DNA from: Paenibacillus sp. cl123
GTDB lineage: Bacteria; Bacillota; Bacilli; Paenibacillales; NBRC-103111
DNA length: 59,223 nucleotides
Direction of reading: 5' to 3'
Assembly (NCBI RefSeq): GCF_900101595.1
Contig: NZ_FMYY01000008.1
Coordinates: 1-59,223 of the forward strand
The position numbers and the translations under genes are program-made. Position 1 is the first letter of the stretch; each line of letters opens with the position of its first letter. Of this stretch, positions 1 to 8,583 are shown piece by piece. The notes beneath the pieces were generated by a model. That model was not told where the DNA came from. It saw only the letters and a program-made list of their open reading frames with translations, and did not search any database.

Positions 1-2
1 GA

Positions 3-167
3 GATTTTGACATGATGGACGATGGAGAACCAGAAGTGCCGCCGCAGTTTTCATGCGAAGCATGTGAGGGGGAAATGTACCCGGAATATTACAAGGGAGT
101 TCATGGATACGAGTACCGGATTGAAGAGAGGATCGGCTCTAGAGAAGTAGAAGAAAGCACAAAGTAG
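3..167 (+). CDS. 3' part of a small conserved-looking protein (5' end outside window)
   Basis: The reading frame is open from the first bases of the window and ends at TAG 165-167. There are two possible internal ATG codons at 12 and 15, so the true start may lie upstream. The peptide is acidic and carries one CxxC pair (CEAC, codons at 54-65) followed by the motif MYPEYYKGVHGYEYRI, which reads like a small metal-binding or phage-type hypothetical protein. I do not recognise a named family. The last codons and the stop lie in a 17-bp tandem repeat, so the C-terminus has probably been remodelled by slippage. Confidence 0.45.
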   Translation, partial: DFDMMDDGEPEVPPQFSCEACEGEMYPEYYKGVHGYEYRIEERIGSREVEESTK

Positions 168-190
168 AAGAAAGCACAAAGTAGAAGAAA
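147..190. repeat. 17-bp tandem repeat, about 2.6 copies
   Basis: The unit GTAGAAGAAAGCACAAA occurs at 147-163 and 164-180, with a partial copy at 181-190. The period is not a multiple of three, and the first repeat junction supplies the stop codon of the gene upstream. Confidence 0.85.
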
Positions 191-306
191 GGGAATGGAT
201 ATGGGGTGGAAAAGCGATAGCGGCCGCCTTTAAAGTCGTGTTCATACCACTTCATACATTCAAAGAACACGACTTTAACAGCGGTTGGAAGCCCATATCC
301 AATTCC
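190..306. repeat. large nested palindrome downstream of the first gene
   Basis: Outer arms: GGGAATGGATATGGG (190-204) and its complement at about 291-306 with one extra base. Inner arms: TTAAAGTCGTGTTC (230-243) and GAACACGACTTTAA (265-278), a perfect 14-bp pair with a 21-base loop. There is no T-tract directly after it. It could be an extragenic palindromic repeat or part of a compound terminator region. Confidence 0.7.
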
Positions 307-340
307 CTCCCCATGCTCGAAAGTATGGGTTCAGACAAGG

Positions 341-366
341 ACCTAGCCGCAGGCTAGGTTTTTCTT
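341..366 (+). terminator. Rho-independent terminator
   Basis: ACCTAGCC (341-348), a GCA loop and GGCTAGGT (352-359) form an 8-bp stem followed by TTTTC. A weaker hairpin (CCCAT...ATGGG, 310-329) lies just before it. Confidence 0.85.
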
Positions 367-402
367 ATTTACAGAAATTTGGCAGGAGCGACGACCGGTA
401 GA

Positions 403-418
403 AATGGGTACGTACAAG
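403..418. promoter_or_regulatory. AraR-like half-perfect operator upstream of yesM (candidate)
   Basis: GTACGTACAA at 408-417 is the core of the AraR boxes seen at 26080, 28125 and 28159 in this window; the left arm is GGG instead of TTT. It lies about 70 bp upstream of the yesM start. The octamer is expected about once per 60 kb by chance, so this is only a candidate. Confidence 0.3.
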
Positions 419-487
419 CTGGTAAGATGGTCATAAGATGTAGTAACATGAACCCAGGTGCAGCAATTGGAAAAGGTGGCGGATCGG

Positions 488-2251
488 ATGCGATTTTTCT
501 TATCGCTTAGGCAGGCATTCGGAAATCTCAGAATCAAGCATAAGATGTTTGCGCTCATTTCGCTGATCATGACGTTTTGTTTCCTGATCACTTATTTTGC
601 CTTGCAGTATGTGTATTCGATCTATGACGAGCAGCTGTACGCCAAATCCTCCCAAGTGCTGAATCTGTCTTCCAACGGGGTGGAGGAAGAGCTCCGGCGG
701 ATCGAGCGACTGTCGTTCAATGTGGCGACGGATGCGGAGATTCAGAGCTTCCTCCAGGCCATGAAGCCCGACACGCCCAGCTATGAGCTGCTGCGGCTCC
801 GCTCGGATCTCAATGATCGTCTCGTTCAATATGCCGGCTATGAGAAGAACATTTATTCGGTGGAGGTTATTGATTTCTCCGGACATGTGACGCGCGCGGG
901 ACTGAACCGTCCGACTGCCGAAGGATCTGGGGCAGACGTTATCCGTTCAGCCGACAATGCGTCAGGAGATAATGTGTGGAGCTATCCGAAGAATACGGAG
1001 GAAACGCTGATCGCCGCGAGGCAAATTCGGTCTTATCGCAATTTGGAGCTGAGCAAGCTGGGGACACTGCTGATCCGCGTCCGTCTGGACCGGATCGTCA
1101 ACGATGTGCTTACCGGAACGGAGCTCAAAAACGGAGAACTCGTCATCACGGCGGGAGAGACGATCGTGTACCCGCTGGACCGGGTGCCTCTGACAACTGC
1201 CGTCCGGCAGTCGGGTTCGGATCACTATCTGGTCCAGGAAATGAACGGACGGCAATATTTTAATACACGCGTGCAATCCTCGTATACGAATTGGACTTAC
1301 ACGAGCCTGATTCCTTTCGAGAGCATATTCAGGCAAATTATTTGGATGAAAAACATTTTGCTGTTCGTCTTCATCGGCAGTTTGCTCGCCGTGCTGGCGC
1401 TGGCGATCAGCTTTGCCCGGAGCATCACGAAGCCCATGGAATCTCTGATCGGACGAATGAAGCAGGTGCAGATGGGGAACTTCAGTCAGATCGAATGGGA
1501 TACGGGAGAGGCCGGCACGTTGCAGTCCATGGATGAGGTCGGACATCTGAACCGTTCATTCCGCATTATGGTGCAGCAGATTAATGAACTGATTACGGAA
1601 AATTACGCCAAGCAGCTGACGATCAAGGAAACGCAGTTCAAGGCGCTGCAGGCGCAGATCAATCCGCACTTTATGTACAATACACTGGAATCGATCAATT
1701 GGCTGGCCAAGGTCAATCATCAGCCGGTCATCTCGAAGATGGTGGAATCGCTCGGATTTTTGCTGCGAAGCTCCATCAGCATGAAGGCCTCGCTTATCCC
1801 GCTGCGCGAGGAGCTGGAGATCGTAGGCCACTATGTGACGATTCAGAAATTTCGTTTCGAGGAACGGCTGGACTTTCATATGGAGGTGCCGGAGGAGCTG
1901 AAGGGCTGCTGTATCCCGAAGCTTTCGCTGCAGCCGCTCATTGAGAATGCCATCAATTATGCGCTGGAGCCCAAAATCGAGCCGTGCCGTATCCGGCTTG
2001 CTGCTGTCCGGGAGCAGGAGTCATTGATCGTGACAATCGAGGATGACGGGCCGGGCATGGACGCCGAGCTGCTCGAGAAGGTGCGCCGAGGGGAAATGCG
2101 TCGCGGCAGCGGGATAGGCCTGCGCAATATCGAAGAGAGAATCGTCATTTCATTTGGCGAGGCATATGGCTTAACCTTGGACAGCGAGCCGCACAAGGGA
2201 ACCAGAGTGACGGTCAGACTACCATACGAGAGAGGGTGTTCCCATGCATAA
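488..2251 (+). CDS. yesM: YesM-like sensor histidine kinase
   Basis: Membrane sensor kinase of the HPK7/YesM type (587 aa). I place the start at ATG 488 because AAGGTGG lies 8 bases before it; a GTG at 458 has no such site. One membrane segment covers about residues 20-40 and a second about 287-310, with an extracellular sensor domain (dCache-like) between them. A HAMP linker follows. The H-box is INPHFMYNTLES (about residue 396) and the HATPase part carries LQPLIENAINYA and DDGPGMD. Its stop overlaps the start of the response regulator by 8 bases, so the two are coupled. By synteny with the B. subtilis yes cluster it should sense rhamnogalacturonan-derived sugars and control yesO-yesZ; that role is inferred. 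Confidence 0.9.
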   Translation: MRFFLSLRQAFGNLRIKHKMFALISLIMTFCFLITYFALQYVYSIYDEQLYAKSSQVLNLSSNGVEEELRRIERLSFNVATDAEIQSFLQAMKPDTPSYELLRLRSDLNDRLVQYAGYEKNIYSVEVIDFSGHVTRAGLNRPTAEGSGADVIRSADNASGDNVWSYPKNTEETLIAARQIRSYRNLELSKLGTLLIRVRLDRIVNDVLTGTELKNGELVITAGETIVYPLDRVPLTTAVRQSGSDHYLVQEMNGRQYFNTRVQSSYTNWTYTSLIPFESIFRQIIWMKNILLFVFIGSLLAVLALAISFARSITKPMESLIGRMKQVQMGNFSQIEWDTGEAGTLQSMDEVGHLNRSFRIMVQQINELITENYAKQLTIKETQFKALQAQINPHFMYNTLESINWLAKVNHQPVISKMVESLGFLLRSSISMKASLIPLREELEIVGHYVTIQKFRFEERLDFHMEVPEELKGCCIPKLSLQPLIENAINYALEPKIEPCRIRLAAVREQESLIVTIEDDGPGMDAELLEKVRRGEMRRGSGIGLRNIEERIVISFGEAYGLTLDSEPHKGTRVTVRLPYERGCSHA

Positions 2252-3791
2252 GGTGCTGCTGGTGGACGATGAACGAATTATTTTGGAGGGGATATCGGCG
2301 GTTGTAGAATGGAAGGCTGCGGGCACGGAGCTGGTCGGCACGGCGCGCAACGGATTGGAAGCGCTTGATGCGATCGAGGAGCACAAGCCGGATATTATTA
2401 TCAGCGATATTCGCATGCCGGCCATGGACGGACTGCAGCTGGCAGCCAAGGTTCATGAGCTGCATCCCCATATCAAGCTGATTATGCTGTCGGGCTTCAA
2501 CGAGTTTGAGTATGCCCGGACGGCGATGCAGTATGGCGTGAAGCACTATCTGCTGAAGCCGTGCAATGAAAGCAAAATTGTCGAGGCGCTGAAGGATGTG
2601 GCGGAAGAGCTGCGCCAGTCGGTGGAGCGTGAGGAGTTCGTCAGTCAAATGAGGGAAGGGCTCGCCAAGGTGCTTCCCCATGTGAAGGAACAATTCCTCA
2701 AGGAATTTGTGACGAATAAAACGTACGGCGCGCATGATTGGGCTTATTATCGCAAGCTGTTCGATCTGGATCTGGCGACGAGCCGCGTCAGGCTCATTTT
2801 GTTCCAGTTGGAGGGCAGCTTCGAATTCGAGCATTTGTTCGCAGTCAAAAATATAGCGGGCGATATTCTTCCCAAAACGCTGCTCAGCTCAACGATCGGC
2901 GATCATGTCATTATTGCCGTGGAGGATGATGCGCCGCTTCAGGAGCTTCATGAGATGATGCACCGCATCCGGGAAACTTTCCGTGGCTACTACAAAATCG
3001 ATCTGACGATCGCGCTGAGCGAAGCCGGGGACATCACGACCGCCCGCGCGTTGTACAAAGAAACGCTGGAATGCTTGCAGCACCGCTTCTATCTCGGGGA
3101 AGGCAGCCTGATTACGAAGCGGGATTTGACCGGTCCCGACCATAAACCGGCCGAGGAGTTTATATTTGACGAGGAGCAGCTGCTGCTGATGGTGAAGGCA
3201 GGGCGATGGGATGATGCGAGCGGCCAGATCGATGACTTCTTCGCCAAGGCCGTTGAGCAGCGCGCCGGCGTCTACACGGTGAAGTCTTACGTGATTCAGC
3301 TGTTCATGGCCATTATCCGCCTGGCGGACGCAGAGAGGATCAACGCTTACATGGGGAAGCTTGTCCAGCTGGCCGAGATCGACACTCTGCTTACGATGCA
3401 GTCGTTCCTGAAGGAGGCAGCTCATGAGATTACGATGCGTCAATATGAGCAGAACAAAAGCAAGCATTCGGCGATCGTGCAGAAGGTAATTGGCATCATC
3501 GAGGAGCAGTTGGGCAATCCGGAGCTGTCGCTGAATTGGGTAGCTCATCAATTGCTTTATATGAATGCCGATTATTTGGGCAAGCTGTTCAAAAAGGAGA
3601 CGGATGAGAAGTTCTCGAATTTTGTCATGAAAGCCCGGATCAAAAAAGCGACCGAGCTGCTGGATCAGCGCAGCGATATGAAAATATTCGAGCTTGCGGA
3701 GCAGCTGGGCTTTGGCGATAATCCGCAATATTTCAGTCAGGTGTTCAAGAAAATCGTCGGCTGCACGCCTTCGGAATATACCAAAGCCTGA
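2244..3791 (+). CDS. yesN: YesN-like response regulator, AraC-type DNA-binding
   Basis: Response regulator of 515 aa. The N-terminal receiver domain has the acidic pair D8-D9, the phospho-acceptor D55 (IIISDIRMP) and K105 (YLLKP). A long middle region (about 130-390) is typical of YesN proteins. The C-terminus (about 410-515) holds two helix-turn-helix motifs of the AraC family, with LNWVAHQLLYMNADYLGKLFKKETDEKF split over motif 1 and GFGDNPQYFSQVFKK in motif 2. The ATG overlaps the 3' end of the kinase gene. It most probably activates the ABC importer gene that follows. Confidence 0.92.
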   Translation: MHKVLLVDDERIILEGISAVVEWKAAGTELVGTARNGLEALDAIEEHKPDIIISDIRMPAMDGLQLAAKVHELHPHIKLIMLSGFNEFEYARTAMQYGVKHYLLKPCNESKIVEALKDVAEELRQSVEREEFVSQMREGLAKVLPHVKEQFLKEFVTNKTYGAHDWAYYRKLFDLDLATSRVRLILFQLEGSFEFEHLFAVKNIAGDILPKTLLSSTIGDHVIIAVEDDAPLQELHEMMHRIRETFRGYYKIDLTIALSEAGDITTARALYKETLECLQHRFYLGEGSLITKRDLTGPDHKPAEEFIFDEEQLLLMVKAGRWDDASGQIDDFFAKAVEQRAGVYTVKSYVIQLFMAIIRLADAERINAYMGKLVQLAEIDTLLTMQSFLKEAAHEITMRQYEQNKSKHSAIVQKVIGIIEEQLGNPELSLNWVAHQLLYMNADYLGKLFKKETDEKFSNFVMKARIKKATELLDQRSDMKIFELAEQLGFGDNPQYFSQVFKKIVGCTPSEYTKA

Positions 3792-4008
3792 CGAATGCTT
3801 GCGGAATGGCTGTGGCATTTGAACAACCGGGAGAAGTAGAGAGCTAACGTAAAAGGTAAGGAACGAGGGGCCGCTGCAGGCCCCTTCCCTCGTCTGCGCC
3901 GATGAGACGGAATTCCGGGACCGCATACCCGGCAGATAGCACTGAAAATTGAACAAACAGACCGGATAATTGAATTAAAAAAGAGATGCGAATCGGGCAT
4001 AATAAGCT

Positions 4009-4022
4009 TGTAAGCGCTAACG
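4009..4022. promoter_or_regulatory. cre-like CcpA site upstream of yesO
   Basis: TGTAAGCGCTAACG matches the catabolite-responsive element consensus (TGWAARCGYTWNCW) except at the last base, and is nearly palindromic. It lies 34 bases before the yesO start, just downstream of a possible -10 (CATAAT, 3998-4003), a position that fits repression by CcpA when glucose is present. Confidence 0.65.
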
Positions 4023-4055
4023 ACAAAGATGGTTGATATAAGGGGAGGAACTACG

Positions 4056-5390
4056 ATGAAGAAAGCGTTATCTGCAGTATTGTCCCTTTCGGTTCTGTTC
4101 ACGGCGGCGGCATGCGGCGGCGGAACGAAAACGGACACCACCACCCCCGCAGCAGGCACCGATGCCAAGACGCCTGCGCCGGCGGCTTCCAAACCGGCCG
4201 ATCCGGTTAAGCTCCGCATCGCCTGGTGGGGCGGTCAAGCAAGACATGACTACACGCTCAAGGTCATCGAGATGTATGAGAAGGCGAATCCGAATGTCGA
4301 TATCGAAGCGGAATACGCGACCTTCGACGATTACTGGAAAAAGCTAGCCCCGCAAGCGGCGGCAAACCAGCTGCCGGATATCATCCAGATGGATATCTCC
4401 TACTTGACCCAATACGGCGGCCGCAACCAGCTGGTCGATCTGACGCCGTTCACCAAAAATGGCTTGCTGAACGTAGCGGACGTCAGCGCTTCGGCGCTGT
4501 CCGGCGGCAAAGTCGGCGATAAGCTCGTCGCAATGAACCTGGGCGTCAATGCGCTCCAATCAACGATGGACTTCGAGATGCTGAAGAAAGCGGGCATCGC
4601 GCTTCCGTCGAAAAACTGGACGTGGGACGATATGGAGAAGATGGCTGCCCAAGCTAAAGCGGCGGGCAAAATCATGGGCGGTTACCGTCATGACGTATTC
4701 TTCCCGTATTTCCTGCGGACGCAGGGCCAAAAAATGTACAGCGCTGACGGCGCTTCGCTGGCTTATCCGGACGACAAGCCGTTCATTGAATACTTCAAGC
4801 GCTACCAAAAATGGTATGACGCCGGTTACCTGCTGAGCCTGGATAAAGAAGCGCAAAAGAAAGGCACGCCGGAAGACGATGAAATGGTTATGGGCAACTC
4901 CATCTCCACGAACGGCTGGTCTAACCAGTTCCTGGGTCTGGCAAACTTGGCGAAACGCGATCTGGAGCTGCAGCCGCTCCCGGGTCCGAATCAAAAAGCA
5001 GGCCTGTTCCTGAAGCCAAGCATGTACTGGTCGATTACGAGCGGCTCCAAGCAGCAGGAAGAAGCGGCGAAGTTCATTAACTTCTGGATCAATGACATCG
5101 AAGCGAACAAAGTCATCAAAGGCGAGCGGGGCGTACCTGTATCCTCCAAGGTGAAGGAAGCGCTGAAGCCAATGTTGTCTGCGAATGAAGCGAAGGTGTT
5201 CGACTATGTTACCTGGGCCGAGCAGAACAGCAGCGATATGGATCCTCCTAACCCGATCGGCTCGATCGAGGTTGAGAAGCTGCTGAAGGATACGAGCGAG
5301 CAAATTCTGTACAAGAAAATTACCGTCGAGGACGCAGCCGCGAAATTCCGCAAGGAAGCGAATGCGATCCTGGCTAAAAACAAGAAGTAA
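4056..5390 (+). CDS. yesO: ABC sugar importer, solute-binding lipoprotein
   Basis: Extracellular solute-binding protein of family 1 (444 aa). The start is ATG 4056, preceded by AGGGGAGGA; an upstream in-frame ATG at 4029 lacks a site. Residues 1-18 are a lipoprotein signal (KK, hydrophobic core, FTAAAC lipobox), followed by a Thr/Ala/Pro-rich linker. The mature part begins VKLRIAWWGGQARHD and contains the usual family pattern DIIQMDISYLTQYGGRNQLVDLTPF. It feeds the two permeases that follow; an ATPase of the MsmX type is not in the window and is probably shared. By synteny the substrate is an oligosaccharide of rhamnogalacturonan. Confidence 0.88.
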   Translation: MKKALSAVLSLSVLFTAAACGGGTKTDTTTPAAGTDAKTPAPAASKPADPVKLRIAWWGGQARHDYTLKVIEMYEKANPNVDIEAEYATFDDYWKKLAPQAAANQLPDIIQMDISYLTQYGGRNQLVDLTPFTKNGLLNVADVSASALSGGKVGDKLVAMNLGVNALQSTMDFEMLKKAGIALPSKNWTWDDMEKMAAQAKAAGKIMGGYRHDVFFPYFLRTQGQKMYSADGASLAYPDDKPFIEYFKRYQKWYDAGYLLSLDKEAQKKGTPEDDEMVMGNSISTNGWSNQFLGLANLAKRDLELQPLPGPNQKAGLFLKPSMYWSITSGSKQQEEAAKFINFWINDIEANKVIKGERGVPVSSKVKEALKPMLSANEAKVFDYVTWAEQNSSDMDPPNPIGSIEVEKLLKDTSEQILYKKITVEDAAAKFRKEANAILAKNKK

Positions 5391-5407
5391 TCCCTTCGTC
5401 GGCACAA

Positions 5408-5445
5408 GCCAGGGCCGGGGCCGCAGAGCGGTTCCGGCCCTTGGC
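5408..5445 (+). terminator. intra-operon hairpin after yesO
   Basis: GCCAGGGCCGG (5408-5418) pairs with CCGGCCCTTGGC (5434-5445) apart from one bulged T. There is no T-run, so it is more likely a partial terminator or an mRNA-stabilising stem that lets the binding protein be made in excess over the permeases. Confidence 0.6.
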
Positions 5446-5603
5446 GCGTCCGGACGGACGGTCGGTTCGGGCAGCGCCGGATGGGTTGGAAATGTGCCAG
5501 CATTGTCTGCTTTTTGAACAAAATGAACGGTTTTTTGCCTTCTGCGGGCGACCGCTATCCTGCATAATGAAGCTATACCATTAAGGCATAGGGGTTGAAC
5601 AAG

Positions 5604-6509
5604 ATGAAGCTAAGATTGAGGGACAACGACCACCTGACCGGATACGTGTTCGCCGCACCGTTCATCATCGGATTTTTAATTTTTACGCTATACCCGATGA
5701 TCACTTCCCTTTATTATTCGTTCACGGATTATAACATGATGGAAACGCCCCGTTGGATCGGGCTGGACAATTATCACAAGATGTTCTTCGAAGACGACAA
5801 GATTATGAAGTCGTTTCAAGTCACCTTTACTTACGTGTTTGGCAGTGTGCCGCTGCGTCTGGCGTTTGCGCTGATCGTCGCGATGCTGCTCAACAAGGCG
5901 ATCCGGGGCATCGGGGCATACCGCTCCGCCTATTACTTGCCTTCTTTGATTGGCGGCAGCGTGGCTGTCTCGATCATGTGGCAGCAAATTTTCGGGGACA
6001 AAGGTTTGCTGAACTCGTTTCTCGGCACCATGGGCATCGAAGTGACCAAGTCCTGGATCGGCAGCCCGGATACGGCACTGTGGACTTTGATCGCACTGTC
6101 CGTCTGGCAGTTCGGATCGTCGATGCTTATCTTCCTTGCGGGTCTGAAAAACATCCCGGCCTCCTACTATGAGGCGGCGAGTGTAGACGGGGCGAACGGC
6201 TTCCGGCAATTTTTCAAAATTACGCTTCCGCTGCTCAGCCCGATTATTTTCTTCAACCTGATTATGCAGCTGATCTCGGCCTTCATGACATTCACGCCGG
6301 CGTACATCATCTCGCGCGGCGAAGGCGGACCGCTTGACAATACTTTGCTGTATTCCTTGTATCTGTACCGCCAGGCGTTTTCGTTCTTCGATATGGGCTA
6401 CGCATCGGCCATGGCTTGGACGATGCTGATCATTATCGGAATCGTCACGCTCGTGATCTTCAAAACCTCAACGCTCTGGGTCCACTACGAGTCGAAAGGA
6501 GATAACTAA
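5604..6509 (+). CDS. yesP: ABC sugar importer permease (MalF/UgpA type)
   Basis: Inner-membrane permease of the CUT1 family (301 aa, six predicted membrane segments). ATG 5604 has AGGGG at a 9-base distance; an upstream TTG at 5595 is less likely. The cytoplasmic EAA loop is [22 protein letters not shown] (split across residues about 192-213), which contacts the ATPase. It follows yesO and is followed after one base by the second permease. Confidence 0.9.
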   Translation: MKLRLRDNDHLTGYVFAAPFIIGFLIFTLYPMITSLYYSFTDYNMMETPRWIGLDNYHKMFFEDDKIMKSFQVTFTYVFGSVPLRLAFALIVAMLLNKAIRGIGAYRSAYYLPSLIGGSVAVSIMWQQIFGDKGLLNSFLGTMGIEVTKSWIGSPDTALWTLIALSVWQFGSSMLIFLAGLKNIPASYYEAASVDGANGFRQFFKITLPLLSPIIFFNLIMQLISAFMTFTPAYIISRGEGGPLDNTLLYSLYLYRQAFSFFDMGYASAMAWTMLIIIGIVTLVIFKTSTLWVHYESKGDN

Positions 6510-6510
6510 T

Positions 6511-7401
6511 ATGGCCATGCAGCAGGCAGCTAATCAAACGGCAGGCGTACGCACATCGGCTTTACCGAAGCGGGCCATCAAGAGAGTCGGCTATCATGTC
6601 TTTGTAGGCGGACTCGCTCTCCTGATGCTGTATCCGATTTTGTGGCTTGTCGCAAGCTCGCTTAAGCCCAACGATGAGATTTTCTCCACGGCTTACAGCC
6701 TGATTCCGAGCAAGCTGGAATTGGGTAACTACGTGACGGGCTGGAAAGGCTTCGCCGGCACCACCTTCGCCACGTTCCTGAAAAATTCGCTGATCATCTC
6801 GATCGTTTCGACGATCGGAGCGGTGATCTCCTCTGCGCTGGTCGGCTACAGCTTCGCCCGGATCTCGTTCTGGGGCAGAGGCTTCTGGTTCGGCTGCATG
6901 ATGGTGACGATGATGCTGCCACATGATGTCACGATGATCTCGCAATACGTAATGTTCGCCAAGCTGGGCTGGCTCGGCTCGTTCAAGCCGATTCTCGTTC
7001 CGCAGTTTTTCGCAACGCCGTTCTTCGTGTTCCTGATCGTGCAGTTTATCCGCACGATCCCCAAGGAGATGGACGAGGCTGCCAAGATGGACGGCTGCAG
7101 CCGCTACGGCATATTTTTCCGGATCATCCTGCCGATGATCGTGCCTGCGCTGATTACGTCGACGATTTTCTCGTTTTACTGGCGCTGGGACGACTTCATC
7201 AACCCGCTGCTGTATCTGAACCGTCCGGAGCTGTATCCGATGTCGCTTGCGCTCAAGCTGTTCCTGGACGCCGAATCCATCAATAACTGGGGCGGGATGT
7301 TCGCCATGTCGACGGTATCGCTGCTCCCGATTGTCATCGTATTTTTTATCTTCCAAAAATATATCGTTGAGGGCATCAGCACCAGCGGACTTAAAGGCTA
7401 A
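6511..7401 (+). CDS. yesQ: ABC sugar importer permease (MalG/AraQ type)
   Basis: Second CUT1 permease (296 aa), starting one base after the stop of the first one with AAAGGAG before its ATG. The EAA motif is [20 protein letters not shown] (about residues 187-206). It has six hydrophobic segments and ends [10 protein letters not shown], the usual end of MalG-type permeases. Together with the upstream permease it forms the channel of the importer. Confidence 0.9.
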   Translation: MAMQQAANQTAGVRTSALPKRAIKRVGYHVFVGGLALLMLYPILWLVASSLKPNDEIFSTAYSLIPSKLELGNYVTGWKGFAGTTFATFLKNSLIISIVSTIGAVISSALVGYSFARISFWGRGFWFGCMMVTMMLPHDVTMISQYVMFAKLGWLGSFKPILVPQFFATPFFVFLIVQFIRTIPKEMDEAAKMDGCSRYGIFFRIILPMIVPALITSTIFSFYWRWDDFINPLLYLNRPELYPMSLALKLFLDAESINNWGGMFAMSTVSLLPIVIVFFIFQKYIVEGISTSGLKG

Positions 7402-7433
7402 GACTGATCATGATGGAGAGGGGATTTATAGCT

Positions 7434-8459
7434 ATGCCGGCATTAGTATTTGACCCGAATGAAATTCACGAAACGATCGACCGTGTGGTCCGCCGCACGT
7501 TCAATATGGATTACAGCTGGGATTGGCCCGGCGGCGTAGCGTTCTACGGCGTTACGGAAGCCTATGAAGCTACAGGTAACGAAGCATATATCGAGCTGTT
7601 GAAGGCTTGGATCGACGAGCAGCTGGAAGACGGTCTGCCGAAACTATCCGTGAATGCGGTGTCGATCGGCCATTCGCTGCTGACGTTGTACAAGGTAACC
7701 GGTGACGAGAAATATATCGATATCGCCATTCAGATGGCGGATTTTTTGAAAAATGACGCCGAGCGGTTCGCGGATGGCATCTTCCAGCACACAGTCAATT
7801 CCGAGACCTATAATTTTCCGGAACAAGCTTGGGTGGACACGATGTTCATGGCCGGATACTTCCTGGTTCGGATCGGATCGCTGCTGAACCGCGAAGATTA
7901 TTTCGAGGACGGCATCAAGCAGTATCACGGACATGAACATTTCTTGCAGGATTCCGTAACAAACTTGTATTATCATGGTTGGGACAACATCGCACAAAAT
8001 CATATGTCCGGCATTTACTGGGCGCGGGGCAATTCATGGGCGGCGATTACGATGGCGCGCGCGCTTCAACTGGTCCATGTGACGCATCCGTCCTTCATGA
8101 TCATCGAAGGTTCGCTGCGCGATCAATTGGCCGCTCTCGTTCGCTTGCAAGGAGAAGACGGCTTGTGGCATACGGTGCTGACCGACCCGACCTCTTATAC
8201 CGAGACATCCGGATCGGCCGGCATCGCCGCCGCGCTGCTCAGCACAGGCGGACTGTACAACAAATATGTGAACCGCGCCATCCCAGCTTTGCTCGCCCGG
8301 ATCACGGCGGACGGCACTTTCACAGGCGTATCCGCCGGAACGGCTGTCATGCGCGACGCGGCCGGTTATAAAGGCGTGCCGGTGAAACGTATTCAGGGCT
8401 GGGGCCAAGGGCTCGGATTGACGTTCCTGTCGTCGCTGCTGAAGAAACGGGACTGGTAA
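7434..8459 (+). CDS. yesR: Unsaturated rhamnogalacturonyl hydrolase, GH105
   Basis: Glycoside hydrolase family 105 (341 aa from ATG 7434, which has GGAGAGGGG upstream; ATG codons at 7410 and 7413 are alternatives). The alpha/alpha-barrel signatures are visible: AWVDTMFMAGYF with the likely catalytic Asp, IYWARGNSWA near residue 200, and the SGSAGIAAALL helix. The enzyme removes the unsaturated galacturonyl residue left by rhamnogalacturonan lyases; no signal peptide is seen, so it works in the cytoplasm on imported oligosaccharides. It lies directly behind the importer genes. Confidence 0.9.
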   Translation: MPALVFDPNEIHETIDRVVRRTFNMDYSWDWPGGVAFYGVTEAYEATGNEAYIELLKAWIDEQLEDGLPKLSVNAVSIGHSLLTLYKVTGDEKYIDIAIQMADFLKNDAERFADGIFQHTVNSETYNFPEQAWVDTMFMAGYFLVRIGSLLNREDYFEDGIKQYHGHEHFLQDSVTNLYYHGWDNIAQNHMSGIYWARGNSWAAITMARALQLVHVTHPSFMIIEGSLRDQLAALVRLQGEDGLWHTVLTDPTSYTETSGSAGIAAALLSTGGLYNKYVNRAIPALLARITADGTFTGVSAGTAVMRDAAGYKGVPVKRIQGWGQGLGLTFLSSLLKKRDW

Positions 8460-8496
8460 GAGGCGGAACGAGACGGAGTGGCGATTGGCGGCTGGA

Positions 8497-8568
8497 AGAA
8501 GACCTGGATTAGAGAAGACCAGGATTAGAGAAGACCAGGATTAGAGAAGACCAGGATTAGAGAAGACA
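8497..8568. repeat. 16-bp tandem repeat, four copies plus a partial one
   Basis: The unit AGAAGACCAGGATTAG starts at 8497 (one base different), 8513, 8529 and 8545, with a partial fifth copy at 8561. It fills the gap between the GH105 and CE12 genes and ends right before the CE12 ribosome binding site. Confidence 0.92.
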
Positions 8569-8583
8569 AGGGGATGCTTCCTG

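Noticed and set aside
54..64. TGCGAAGCATG in the first gene as another copy of the island border repeat
   Set aside because: Only 11 bases match and they lie inside coding sequence; chance cannot be excluded.
8497..8568. CRISPR-like array
   Set aside because: Direct tandem copies without spacers; plain 16-bp satellite.
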